Of a DNA stretch of 64,000 nt, positions 9,133 through 18,752 are shown piece by piece. The stretch is taken from NCBI RefSeq assembly GCF_003287955.1, contig NZ_QMKP01000007.1, forward strand, positions 62,001 through 126,000. Direction: 5' to 3'. Within the stretch, counting starts at the first letter, position 1. Each line of letters begins with the position of its first letter. A program made the translations under genes and the position numbers. The stretch comes from Arthrobacter sp. AQ5-06. GTDB lineage: Bacteria; Actinomycetota; Actinomycetes; Actinomycetales; Micrococcaceae. Below the pieces are notes generated by a model. The model was given only the letters and a program-made list of their open reading frames with translations. It had not been told where the DNA came from and did not search any database.

Positions 9133-10026
9133 ATGGGAGCCCAGATTCGGGTCTACCGCCAGAAGATCAGCTCGACCACGTCGATGCGCAAGATCTTCAA
9201 GGCGATGGAACTGATCGCTACCTCGCGCATTGGCAAGGCCCGCGCACGCGTAGCGGCTTCACTGCCTTACGCAAACGCCATTACGCGTGCCGTTTCTGCT
9301 GTCGCAAGCCAGAGCGAAATCGACCACCCGTTGGTCACCGAACCGGCGCAGATCCGCCGGGCCGCCGTCCTGGTCATCAGTGCTGACCGCGGCCTTGCCG
9401 GATCCTACTCGGCGAGCGTGCTTAAGCAGGCGGTTGGCCTCAACGAGCTGCTCCGCGGGGAAGGCAAAGAAGTCAAGACGTATGTGATGGGCCGCAAGGC
9501 GCAGGCGTACTTTGACTTCCGCAACCTTCCTTACGAGCGTGTGTGGACCGGCAACACCGATGCGCCCGAGTTTGGAACTGCACGTGAGGTTGGCGCGGCA
9601 CTGCTCGAAGCCTTCGCTGCAGACTACGAAGAGGACGGCGTGGACGAGATCCATGTCGTTTACACCCGCTTCAAGTCCATGGTGGTGCAGGAGCCGACGG
9701 TTATCCGTTTGCTTCCGCTCGAGGTTGTTGAAGAGCAGGCGGCGTCCGAATCGGACCTCCTGCCGCTCTACGAATTCGAGCCGGAAGCGGAGCAGGTTCT
9801 TGATGCCCTGCTGCCGCGCTACATCGAATCACGCATTTTTGCCGCCATGTTGCAGGCAGCAGCTTCCGAGCTTGCAGCCCGCCAGCGGGCGATGAAGTCT
9901 GCCGGCGACAACGCCACGGACCTCATCAAGAAGTACACGCGTCTGCGCAACACTGCCCGTCAGGCTGAAATTACGCAGGAGCTTTCCGAAATCGTTGCCG
10001 GTGCCGACGCCTTGAGCGCGTCCTAG
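9133..10026 (+). CDS. atpG: ATP synthase F1 subunit gamma
   Basis: A 297-residue central rotor shaft. It has the N-terminal helix [20 protein letters not shown] with the KAMELIA segment and the C-terminal signature helix [20 protein letters not shown] near residue 245, both diagnostic for gamma. Ribosome site AGGAAAGGA is six bases before the ATG. Length is near the family norm. Confidence 0.96.
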   Translation: MGAQIRVYRQKISSTTSMRKIFKAMELIATSRIGKARARVAASLPYANAITRAVSAVASQSEIDHPLVTEPAQIRRAAVLVISADRGLAGSYSASVLKQAVGLNELLRGEGKEVKTYVMGRKAQAYFDFRNLPYERVWTGNTDAPEFGTAREVGAALLEAFAADYEEDGVDEIHVVYTRFKSMVVQEPTVIRLLPLEVVEEQAASESDLLPLYEFEPEAEQVLDALLPRYIESRIFAAMLQAAASELAARQRAMKSAGDNATDLIKKYTRLRNTARQAEITQELSEIVAGADALSAS

Positions 10027-11562
<1,536 letters not shown>

Positions 11563-11563
11563 T

Positions 11564-11848
11564 ATGGCTGAGCTTGAGGTTGAGATTGTCGCAGCGGACC
11601 ACTTCGTGTGGTCCGGAGCGGCCAAGATGGTCAAGGCCCGCACCAGCGATGGTGAAATCGGAATCCTGCCCGGCCACTCGCCCCTGCTGGCGATCCTGGC
11701 CGAAGGTGAACTGGCTATTGAGCCGGTTTCCGGGAACCGCATTGCCGTGGCTGTTGACGGCGGATTCTTCTCCGTCGACAACAACCGCGTGGTGATTGTT
11801 GCTGACAACGCCCAACTGGGCGACGCGGCTACTGCTGGGATCCGCTAG
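11564..11848 (+). CDS. atpC: ATP synthase F1 subunit epsilon (short form)
   Basis: A 94-residue rotor subunit covering the N-terminal beta-sandwich (ELEVEIVAADHFVWSG, GEIGILPGHSPLLAIL, DGGFFSVDNNRVVIVAD). It stops after about eight residues beyond the sandwich, so the C-terminal two-helix domain that inhibits ATP hydrolysis in E. coli and Bacillus epsilon is missing. The ATG at 11564 follows the atpD stop with a one-base gap. The downstream gene starts ten bases after the stop, and the following bases do not encode an obvious lost helix domain. Confidence 0.93.
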   Translation: MAELEVEIVAADHFVWSGAAKMVKARTSDGEIGILPGHSPLLAILAEGELAIEPVSGNRIAVAVDGGFFSVDNNRVVIVADNAQLGDAATAGIR

Positions 11849-11858
11849 CACCACACTG

Positions 11859-12290
11859 ATGGACGCTCCGACTTTTCCGTTCATCGCTTTGGCAATCACT
11901 TTTGGATTGCTGATATTTGCACTGTGCCTTTCGGGGGTGCGCCGCTTCAATCTGCGGCGCGCCCTCGGCACGGTGGACGCCTCCATTTGCATGGCTGGAA
12001 ACAGCTGGCAGATGGGGGTCTGTCGTTATCAGGACAACGACCTTGAATGGTTCCGCCTGCTTTCCCTGAGCGTGCGTCCCAAACATAAGTTCACACGCAG
12101 TTCCCTGGAACTGCTGGGTCGCCGCAAACCCACCGACGCCGAAGCCGTGAAGGTCCAGCCCGACGTCGTGATTGTCGAGCTGCGGTACGAAGGTCAGGAT
12201 CTGCGGCTGGCCATGAAATTCGATGCGTACACGGGGCTGTCCTCCTGGCTGGAAGCCGGGCCGGTTATCGGCGTGGGTACCTGGCGCTAG
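11859..12290 (+). CDS. DUF2550 family protein
   Basis: A 143-residue protein with one N-terminal transmembrane helix (FIALAITFGLLIFALCLSGV) and a cytoplasmic domain with the conserved stretch SICMAGNSWQMGVCRYQDNDLEWFRL. A DUF2550 gene directly after atpC is a fixed actinobacterial arrangement. No function is established. I chose the ATG at 11859, ten bases after atpC, over an upstream in-frame ATG buried inside atpC. Co-transcription with the atp operon is likely. Confidence 0.8.
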   Translation: MDAPTFPFIALAITFGLLIFALCLSGVRRFNLRRALGTVDASICMAGNSWQMGVCRYQDNDLEWFRLLSLSVRPKHKFTRSSLELLGRRKPTDAEAVKVQPDVVIVELRYEGQDLRLAMKFDAYTGLSSWLEAGPVIGVGTWR

Positions 12291-12294
12291 CCAC

Positions 12295-13602
12295 GTGGAC
12301 TGGATTGCTGATATCCGGTTGACCGACGGACCGGTGTACTGGGCCGCCTGGGTCCTTGGTGCCGCCGCCGCACTGTCCCTGATCTGGCGTCCGCGCGCCC
12401 TTGGCCGCCGCCGCTGGTTCCTCAGTGTCGCCGCCGCAGTGGCCGCAGCCGCCGCCGTGGTGCTGCTAGTGCATTGGGTCCTCATTTATTGGGCCTCTAC
12501 CTTCCCCGGAGAACTTCCGTTTGACGTTCTGGCGTGGATGGTTCCGGCCGTGGCCTCCCTCCTGCTGGTGGTGCTCAGGCTCCCGACGGCGTCGTGGCGC
12601 CGCCGTGGGCTGGATGTGCTCGCCCTCCTGGCCGTGGTGCTGCTGGCCGCGGTGCAGATCAACGCGTATTTCGGCCTCAACCGGACAGTCGCGGACCTGA
12701 CGGGTGCGGCGCTGACCCGTATCCCGGCCCTGGAACAGGAGCTGATGCGCCAGCCGGACATTCCGGCCACGCCTCTGGACGGATGGAAACCCGCCAATGA
12801 TCTCCCTGTCGATGGCCTTGTTCGCACCGCATCCATTCCAGGAACGTCGTCGGGCCTCCAGACACGCGACTCGTACATCTACCTGCCGCCGGCCTACTTT
12901 GCGTCGAACCGTCCCAACCTTCCGGTGCTGGTTCTGGTGCCGGGCCAGCCCGGCGGCCCTGCCGATTGGTTGACCGGCGGGTCGCTCCCGGCACGCATGG
13001 ACACTTTCGCTTCCCTGCACGGGGGAGTGGCGCCTGTTGTTGTGGTGGTTGATCCCAACGGCAGCCAGTCGTCGAATAATCTCTGCATGGACAGCGCCAT
13101 AGCCAAGGCAGACACTTACCTCTCGGTGGACGTGCCGGCATGGATCTCAGGAACGTTGGCCGTGGACCCCGACCACCGGCAATGGGCCATAGGCGGTTTC
13201 AGTTTTGGTGCCACATGTGCGCTACAGATGGCCACCCGCCACCCGGAGCTGTACACGGGCGTTCTCGCCTTTTCCAGCGAGAGTGAGCCTGCGCTGGCCA
13301 AGGAACGCCAGAAAACGGTTGACGCAGCTTTCCACGGCGACACCGCCGCCTTTGATGCCCAGGTGCCGCTGACGCTGTTGAAGGAGCTCAAATATCCTCG
13401 CAGCGTGGCGTATTTGGCGGCAGGGGCCACCGATCCTGAGTTTGTTGCAAATCTGCGGACCCTTGAGGCGGCGGCCCGCGGGGCAGGTTTCACGGTGGGC
13501 TCGGACGTGGTGGCGCACACCGGCCATTCGTGGGACGTGCTGACTCCCGGCATGGACAATGGGCTTGAGCTGCTGACCGCACACTGGGGGTGGGCCAAAT
13601 GA
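12295..13602 (+). CDS. Membrane-anchored alpha/beta hydrolase (esterase family)
   Basis: A 435-residue protein with four hydrophobic segments in about its first 130 residues, then an esterase-D/mycolyltransferase-like alpha/beta hydrolase domain. The nucleophile elbow is GGFSFGATCA (Ser near residue 302); a later Asp (AAGATDPEF) and His (HTGHSWDV, near 410) complete a plausible triad. I chose the GTG at 12295 just after the DUF2550 stop. Its own stop overlaps the start of a DUF2156 gene (ATGA). This coupling resembles the aminoacyl-lipid synthase and hydrolase pairs described in corynebacteria, so a role in removing amino acids from lipids is possible but inferred. Confidence 0.75.
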   Translation: MDWIADIRLTDGPVYWAAWVLGAAAALSLIWRPRALGRRRWFLSVAAAVAAAAAVVLLVHWVLIYWASTFPGELPFDVLAWMVPAVASLLLVVLRLPTASWRRRGLDVLALLAVVLLAAVQINAYFGLNRTVADLTGAALTRIPALEQELMRQPDIPATPLDGWKPANDLPVDGLVRTASIPGTSSGLQTRDSYIYLPPAYFASNRPNLPVLVLVPGQPGGPADWLTGGSLPARMDTFASLHGGVAPVVVVVDPNGSQSSNNLCMDSAIAKADTYLSVDVPAWISGTLAVDPDHRQWAIGGFSFGATCALQMATRHPELYTGVLAFSSESEPALAKERQKTVDAAFHGDTAAFDAQVPLTLLKELKYPRSVAYLAAGATDPEFVANLRTLEAAARGAGFTVGSDVVAHTGHSWDVLTPGMDNGLELLTAHWGWAK

Positions 13603-16148
13603 GGGAAGCTGGCGAAACCCGTGCGCCGGCCCTGCTCTGGTCAACCGTCGTGCTTCCCGCCGGCCGAAGAATGTGGAGCTTCCTTCGGTCAGTGCCACTC
13701 ACGCTCAGTATCCTCGGGATTTTTTTGTTGGTCGGAGCGGTAACTGGCAGCTTCCTCAGCGGGCCGCCGGAGAATCTCCTTCCCCTCGCAGGCGTCAGCG
13801 CCCCTGGCTTGAAGGCCGGCAACTGGTGGGCCCTGGTGACGTCGCTGTTCTTTGCCACCAACCCGCTGGCCTATCTGGTGGCGTCCCTGATGATCCTGCT
13901 GCTGCTGGGCCTGGCCGAGAGGAACCTTGGGACTCTACAGACGGCAGCGTTTTTCCTCGGTGGCCAGTTTGCAGCTGTCACCGTCTTCCTGCTGCTGACC
14001 CAGCTGGCGCGGTACGCGGGAGACGGCTGGCTGGGGCTGCTGGCGGACAACAGCCTGATCGGACCCTACGCCGCTATCCTGGCCGCTTCCCTCGCCGCGA
14101 GCGGCAGGATTCCTGTTCTGTGGCGCCGCCGGTTGCGGACGGCGCTGCTCTCGGTATCGCTTCTGCTGGTTCTGTACGTGGGGCATGCCGAGACCGTCAT
14201 CGGCCTGGCAGGTGCAGCGGTGGGTCTCGCAGCCAGCTGGTGGAACCAGGGCGACCACGGCCAGCTTCACCCGCCCCGCTCGAGCGGCAGGGAAACCAGG
14301 AACCTCCTTGCCCTGACGGTGGCCGTGTTCGCCGTAGGCCCCATCCTTACCGCCGTTGCCCGGACGCCCACCGGCCCGCTGGCGCTGCTCCGGGACGTGC
14401 TGCTGAACCCCATGCCCACATTGGGCCAGCTTGAAGCAAACTGCGGACCAACAGTGGAGGCATCCTGCCTGGAGGTGGGGCGAACGGGCTTCGCCGGACC
14501 CTTTGGCCTGGCCCTGGCAGTAGTCCCGGTAATTCTGCTCCTCATCTGTGCTGACGGAATGCGCCGGGGCCGCCGAATGGCACTGCGTATCACGTTGGCC
14601 CTCCAGGTGGCGGTCACGGCGATGGCCACCGTCTATCTGGCCCTGTTCGCGCTGATCCCGCACTATCCCTCCAGTCCGCATACTGCCGCCATGGGTTCGG
14701 GTTTTGCCCACATCCTGCCTTTGGTGATCGTCCCACTGCTGCTGGCGGTGCTGCTCTGGGTTAACCGCCGCCAGTTCCGCGTCGAGACCATCCCTGCCGC
14801 CCGCCGTCGGCTCTTGGCAGTGGTAAGTGCCGTCTGGCTGTTGCTGGCCGGGAGCTACACCCTGGCCTGGTTTGCCGCAGGGGGAATGACGCGCGAAGGC
14901 GGCCTGCTGGGCTTGCTGGCCGAATTGTCCAGGCAGTATCTGCCGGTTCCACTTCCGAATCTCTACCACCGGGTTTTTGCTGAACGGAACAGCCTCGAGT
15001 CCCTGATTTTTGGCTACTCCGGACCGGTCTTCTGGCTTGTTGCGTTGGCCGGCGTCTGGTCCGTGCTCCTGGGCCGGCACCATGGCAGCGATTCGGGCCA
15101 CGACGACAGGGCCGCAGCGCGGAAGCTGTTGCACGAGGGCGGCGATTCACTGTCGTGGATGGCCCTCTGGGAGCCCAACCGGTACTGGTTCAGCCCGGAT
15201 GGACGCGGCGCCGTCGCCTACCAGTTGCACGGCAGTGTTGCCCTGACGCTAGCGGGCCCCTTCGGCGCGGCCGACTCCCGTCAGCGCACCGCCGAAGGGT
15301 TCCTTTCCTACTGCGGCAGCCGCGCGCTCATCCCAGCCTTCTACTCATGCGATGACACGCTGTGGCCCCTCCTGCAGGACCGGGGTTTCCAGCGCGTTTC
15401 CGTGGCGCAGGAGACCAGGCTGTCCGTCCGGCAACTCGAATTCACGGGCAAAGAATGGCAGAACGTGCGGACTGCGCGGAACCGCGCCGCTAAGATGGGC
15501 GTCAAAGCCGTCTGGGGTACCTACCACGGGCTTCCGTCCGCCCTTCGTGCCCGTCTCAGCGAAGTGTCGGAGGAATGGGCGGCAGGAAAAACAGTTCCGG
15601 AAATGGGATTCACGCTCGGGGGCATGGATGAGCTGATGGACGACGAAGTGCTGTGCTGCCTGGCCGTGGACGGCGACGGCCAAGTGCACGGGGTCACCAG
15701 CTGGTTGCCGGTTTACGACGGCGGGACGCTGGTCAGCCGCACGCTGGACGTTATGCGCCGGGGCGCCGACGGATTTCCCGGGGTGATGGAGTTCCTGATT
15801 GCTTCGGCGGTCCTGGAGTTGCGCGAATCCGTGGAGGTCATCTCGCTCTCCGGGTCCCCGCTCGCCAGCCTGCCCGACGACGAAACACCGGGGGGACCAG
15901 TGCAGGCCGAGAACCTGGTCCGTATCCTCGATGTGGTGGGCCACGCCCTCGAGCCGGTCTACGGATTCCGTTCCCTGGCGGCTTTCAAATCACGCTTCAA
16001 ACCCGAGTACCGGGCGCTTTACCTGTATTACCAGGATCCTTTGCAGTTGCCTGCGATCGGACGGGCGCTGACCCGGGCCTATTTGCCCGGCCTTTCGCTG
16101 CAGCAGGGGGCACGGCTGGTCCGGGGCCTGGTGGGCCAAGGAAGTTGA
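13599..16148 (+). CDS. MprF-like DUF2156 protein (putative lipid aminoacyltransferase)
   Basis: An 849-residue protein with about a dozen membrane segments in the first 500 residues, the first block rhomboid-like in layout, and a soluble C-terminal DUF2156 domain (about 505-845). This GNAT-type fold is shared with MprF and transfers amino acids from aminoacyl-tRNA to phosphatidylglycerol or diacylglycerol. Visible motifs include WMALWEPNRYWFSPDGRGAVAYQ, RTARNRAAKMGV and DVMRRGADGFPGVMEFLI. The start ATG at 13599 overlaps the esterase stop. Amino acid and lipid specificity cannot be read from sequence; a defence against cationic peptides is the family's usual outcome. Confidence 0.75.
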   Translation: MREAGETRAPALLWSTVVLPAGRRMWSFLRSVPLTLSILGIFLLVGAVTGSFLSGPPENLLPLAGVSAPGLKAGNWWALVTSLFFATNPLAYLVASLMILLLLGLAERNLGTLQTAAFFLGGQFAAVTVFLLLTQLARYAGDGWLGLLADNSLIGPYAAILAASLAASGRIPVLWRRRLRTALLSVSLLLVLYVGHAETVIGLAGAAVGLAASWWNQGDHGQLHPPRSSGRETRNLLALTVAVFAVGPILTAVARTPTGPLALLRDVLLNPMPTLGQLEANCGPTVEASCLEVGRTGFAGPFGLALAVVPVILLLICADGMRRGRRMALRITLALQVAVTAMATVYLALFALIPHYPSSPHTAAMGSGFAHILPLVIVPLLLAVLLWVNRRQFRVETIPAARRRLLAVVSAVWLLLAGSYTLAWFAAGGMTREGGLLGLLAELSRQYLPVPLPNLYHRVFAERNSLESLIFGYSGPVFWLVALAGVWSVLLGRHHGSDSGHDDRAAARKLLHEGGDSLSWMALWEPNRYWFSPDGRGAVAYQLHGSVALTLAGPFGAADSRQRTAEGFLSYCGSRALIPAFYSCDDTLWPLLQDRGFQRVSVAQETRLSVRQLEFTGKEWQNVRTARNRAAKMGVKAVWGTYHGLPSALRARLSEVSEEWAAGKTVPEMGFTLGGMDELMDDEVLCCLAVDGDGQVHGVTSWLPVYDGGTLVSRTLDVMRRGADGFPGVMEFLIASAVLELRESVEVISLSGSPLASLPDDETPGGPVQAENLVRILDVVGHALEPVYGFRSLAAFKSRFKPEYRALYLYYQDPLQLPAIGRALTRAYLPGLSLQQGARLVRGLVGQGS

Positions 16149-16206
16149 CACAATAGGACGCGGCCCTAAACATTCGTGACTGGAAAGTCACGGTGGACAA
16201 AGAAAA

Positions 16207-16232
16207 GGTCCCCGGCACGGATGCCGGGGACC
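16207..16232 (-). terminator. Intrinsic terminator after the cold-shock gene
   Basis: GGTCCCCGGCA (16207-16217) and TGCCGGGGACC (16222-16232) form an 11-bp perfect stem with a CGGA loop. Read on the minus strand it is followed by TTTTCTTT, a good U-tract, 45 bases beyond the stop of the cold-shock gene. On the plus strand it may also slow transcription coming from the DUF2156 gene. Confidence 0.8.
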
Positions 16233-16276
16233 TGTTCTTCGCTGGAAGCCGCGTATATGGCGGTCCGGGCGGGGGA

Positions 16277-16480
16277 CTAGACCAGCGTTACGCCGGTAGC
16301 CTGGGGACCCTTGGCACCCTGACCGATTTCGAACTGAACACGCTGGTTCTCGTCGAGGGTCTTGAAGCCACCGGTCTGGATCTCCGAGTAGTGAACGAAG
16401 ACATCGCCATCGGAGTCATCCGGGGTGATGAAGCCGAAGCCCTTTTCAGCGTTGAACCACTTGACGGTTCCCTGTGCCAT
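16277..16480 (-). CDS. Cold-shock protein, CspA family
   Basis: A 67-residue single cold-shock domain that binds single-stranded RNA and DNA. RNP1 is KGFGFI and RNP2 is VFVHYSEI; it starts [17 protein letters not shown], the classic form. The ribosome site GAGGAG sits eight bases before the ATG. It is monocistronic, with a terminator at 16207-16232 and a long structured leader upstream (see 16481-16678). Confidence 0.95.
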   Translation of the reverse strand: MAQGTVKWFNAEKGFGFITPDDSDGDVFVHYSEIQTGGFKTLDENQRVQFEIGQGAKGPQATGVTLV

Positions 16481-16678
16481 TTATTTCTCCTCATTATGGA
16501 ACTTGTCTAAGTCCGGCACACCTCGTGCCGGACTCGGTCACTCCGCGAGAAGAATCCTTCAATGCCGTTCCTGGGAACATGCGCTGCAGGAGCTTCGCGC
16601 TCGCAACAAGTCTTGCGAGCATGAAAACACCTACACAAAGACTGACCTAAGAATTTCACGCCGATTCCGTCAGGTCAA
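16481..16678 (-). promoter_or_regulatory. Promoter and long structured 5' leader of the cold-shock gene
   Basis: On the minus strand TTGACC (16678-16673), a 17-base spacer and AATTCT (16655-16650) give a candidate promoter with a start near 16643, hence a leader of about 160 nt. The leader holds two perfect hairpins: an 8-bp stem at 16599-16606/16613-16620 and a 9-bp stem GTCCGGCAC/GTGCCGGAC at 16511-16519/16525-16533, the latter 30 bases from the start codon. Long folded leaders act as temperature sensors in other csp genes. From 16679 to 16772 I see only AT-rich sequence with a small palindrome at 16697-16711. Confidence 0.5.
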
Positions 16679-16772
16679 CGGTCTGAACGGCCAATAACGC
16701 AAATTTTGCGTAAAAAACGGGTGAATCCCCTTGTCAGGGGCCGAAAGCCGTCACAGGTGCGGATACCCGGCG

Positions 16773-17468
16773 TCAGAAAAGCCGGGAGTCACTGTCGTCC
16801 ACACCGCGCATGGCATCGTAGTCCAGCGTGATGCAGTCGATGCCGCGGTCGTTTGCCAGCACCTTGGCCTGCGGCTTGATCTGCTGGGCAGCGAAGATGC
16901 CACGGACCGGCGCCAGCAGCGGATCGCGGTTCAGGAGTTCCAGGTAGCGGGTGAGCTGCTCCACGCCGTCAATGTCGCCCCGCCGCTTCAGCTCGATAGC
17001 CACCGTGGCCCCGCTGGCGTCGCGGGCCAGGATGTCCACCGGGCCGATAGCGGTGAAGTATTCGCGGCGAATGAGCGAAAAGCCTGAGCCCAGGGTCTCA
17101 ATCTGATCGGCGAGCAGGCGCTGGAGGTCAGCTTCGACACCGTCCTTGATCAGTCCGGGGTCCACCCCCAGATCGTGGGCGGACTCGTGCAGCTGCTCGT
17201 GGATGTTGATGATCAGGCGGTCATCAGTCTTGGCGGACTGGACTGTCCACTGTTCCGTGACGCCAACCTCCAGGTCAACGTCCTCCGGCGAGGACACCCG
17301 CAGGGATGCGGGCGGGCTCATCCAGTTCAGCGGCTTATAGGAGCCGCCGTCGGAATGGACCAGCACCGAGCCGTCGGCCTTGACCAGCAGGAGCCTGGTG
17401 GCAAGGGGGAGATGGGCTTTGAGCCGGCCAACATAATCAACTGAACATCGGGCTATGACAAGTCGCAC
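16773..17468 (-). CDS. nucS: Mismatch-specific endonuclease NucS (EndoMS)
   Basis: A 231-residue nuclease that replaces MutS/MutL in actinobacterial mismatch repair, cutting both strands at mismatches. The N-terminal domain starts [15 protein letters not shown] as in known NucS, and the C-terminal RecB-like nuclease domain has GPVDILARD and [20 protein letters not shown] (Asp, Glu-x-Lys catalytic set). I chose the GTG at 17468: it fits the family N-terminus, and TAGTGT (17481-17476) ends eight bases upstream, suggesting a leaderless mRNA. The frame is open further upstream but those residues are low-complexity. Confidence 0.93.
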   Translation of the reverse strand: MRLVIARCSVDYVGRLKAHLPLATRLLLVKADGSVLVHSDGGSYKPLNWMSPPASLRVSSPEDVDLEVGVTEQWTVQSAKTDDRLIINIHEQLHESAHDLGVDPGLIKDGVEADLQRLLADQIETLGSGFSLIRREYFTAIGPVDILARDASGATVAIELKRRGDIDGVEQLTRYLELLNRDPLLAPVRGIFAAQQIKPQAKVLANDRGIDCITLDYDAMRGVDDSDSRLF

Positions 17469-17505
17469 GCCGTACACACTACCGGGGCTGGGGCAGAATG
17501 GAGGC
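17469..17505. promoter_or_regulatory. Compact divergent leaderless promoters (nucS and 17506 gene)
   Basis: Only 37 bases separate the two start codons. Minus-strand TAGTGT (17481-17476) ends 8 bases before the nucS GTG; plus-strand CAGAAT (17494-17499) ends 7 bases before the ATG at 17506. Each transcript would begin at or next to its start codon, and each -35 region lies within the other promoter, so the two could interfere. Confidence 0.6.
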
Positions 17506-17862
17506 ATGCCGCGTTCCAACCGTCCCCGCCACCCTGCCTCCGGAAGGCCGGGCGTAGCTGCCGGAAAGCCGGCCGGTAAAAAGGGTAACGGCGACGTTCC
17601 AGAGTTGGATTTGGAACGGGCGCGTGCTGGAATCGCCCGGCGGGAAAGCGCGCCCGACGGCGAGTGGATGGTCAGGACCATGACCGCCAGGAACGCGGAA
17701 AAGACCTATATTTGCCCCGGCTGCTCCACCGCGGTTGTCCCCGGAATCGCCCACCTGGTGGTGTGGAAGGACGATCATATGTTCGGTGCGGCCGCAGGCC
17801 TGGCTGAACGCCGCCACTGGCACACGAACTGCTGGCTGTCCCGGACCTACCGATACCGCTGA
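17506..17862 (+). CDS. Uncharacterised actinobacterial protein with CxxC and HxxxC motif
   Basis: A 118-residue basic protein of unknown function. Residues 1-40 are low-complexity and Arg/Pro/Gly-rich. The rest holds [16 protein letters not shown], then YICPGC near residue 73 and RRHWHTNCW near residue 107, a spacing that could bind zinc. It lies divergently from nucS in a 37-base gap, an arrangement I recall from related actinobacteria, so a link to DNA repair is possible but unproven. CAGAAT at 17494-17499 ends 7 bases before the ATG. Confidence 0.75.
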   Translation: MPRSNRPRHPASGRPGVAAGKPAGKKGNGDVPELDLERARAGIARRESAPDGEWMVRTMTARNAEKTYICPGCSTAVVPGIAHLVVWKDDHMFGAAAGLAERRHWHTNCWLSRTYRYR

Positions 17863-17941
17863 CGTTCGGCGCCGGAGTAGCCGCGCTAACGAGCCGCAGC
17901 ACAGCACCTGCCGGGCGCCGGGAGTCGCTAAGCTGGCAGGC

Positions 17942-18742
17942 ATGACTTTTGATCCGGCGTCGTACGAATTCAGCCAGCCAACGCGGCCCGCACCCATCCG
18001 CGCATCAACAGTGCTGCCGGCCGGGCGCGAGAACATCGAGCTCCGCACCGAGGATGGCCACACTCTGGTGGGGGAACTGGCGCTGCCCGAGTCCGGCCAG
18101 ATCACCGCGACGCTGATCACGCTGCATCCGCTTCCGACGCACGGCGGGTTCATGGACTCGCATGTCTATCGCAAGGCTTCGTACCGGCTTCCTGCCCTGG
18201 CCGGCGTGGCTGTGCTTCGCTTCAACACCCGCGGGACAGGTTCGCCGCGGGGAACCAGCGCAGGTTCCTTCGAAGAGGGGATCGGCGAGCGGCAGGACGT
18301 TGAGGCGGCGGTGCGTTTCGCCGTCGAACGCCAACTGCCCAACCGCTGGCTGGTGGGCTGGTCCTTCGGCACCGAGCTGGCGCTGATGTACGGTGCCGTT
18401 GAGCCGGTGGCGAGCCAAATCGAAGGTGCCGTGCTGCTGTCGCCTCCGCTGCACCGCGCCACAGACGCCCACCTGCGCCTTTGGGCGGACTCCGCCAAGC
18501 CGCTTACCGTGCTCGTGCCGGAGCATGACGACTACTTGCAGCCCGCGGCTGCCGCTGAACGCTTCAGCCTGGTGCCGCAGGCGCGGGTGGTGGGGGTGGA
18601 CGGCGCCAAGCACCTTTGGGTGGGGGAGAAGTACGCTTCCCGCGTGCTCAATGAAATCGTCGATGAGGTGACGGAAGCAGGCTCCGGACCGGAAGGCCTG
18701 CCGCAGGTCTGGAACGGTCCGGTGGCTACCTCGGCCGCCTAG
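17942..18742 (+). CDS. Alpha/beta hydrolase
   Basis: A 266-residue soluble hydrolase. The sequence has a cap-less dienelactone/peptidase-like layout: HPLPTHGG near the oxyanion strand, FNTRGTGSPRG, the nucleophile elbow GWSFGTELA (Ser near 140), Asp in VPEHDDYLQPA and His in GAKHLWVGE. The TRGxGxSxG-type segment suggests an acylhydrolase or peptidase but no substrate can be named. I chose the ATG at 17942; TAAGCT (17929-17934) ends 8 bases before it and no Shine-Dalgarno is present. Monocistronic, convergent with the AI-2E-type gene. Confidence 0.8.
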   Translation: MTFDPASYEFSQPTRPAPIRASTVLPAGRENIELRTEDGHTLVGELALPESGQITATLITLHPLPTHGGFMDSHVYRKASYRLPALAGVAVLRFNTRGTGSPRGTSAGSFEEGIGERQDVEAAVRFAVERQLPNRWLVGWSFGTELALMYGAVEPVASQIEGAVLLSPPLHRATDAHLRLWADSAKPLTVLVPEHDDYLQPAAAAERFSLVPQARVVGVDGAKHLWVGEKYASRVLNEIVDEVTEAGSGPEGLPQVWNGPVATSAA

Positions 18743-18752
18743 TGCCTGCGTG

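Noticed and set aside
16697..16711. Palindrome ACGCAAA-T-TTTGCGT as terminator of nucS
   Set aside because: One-base centre makes the hairpin loop too tight unless the stem shrinks to 5 bp, and the U-rich stretch is on the wrong side for nucS.
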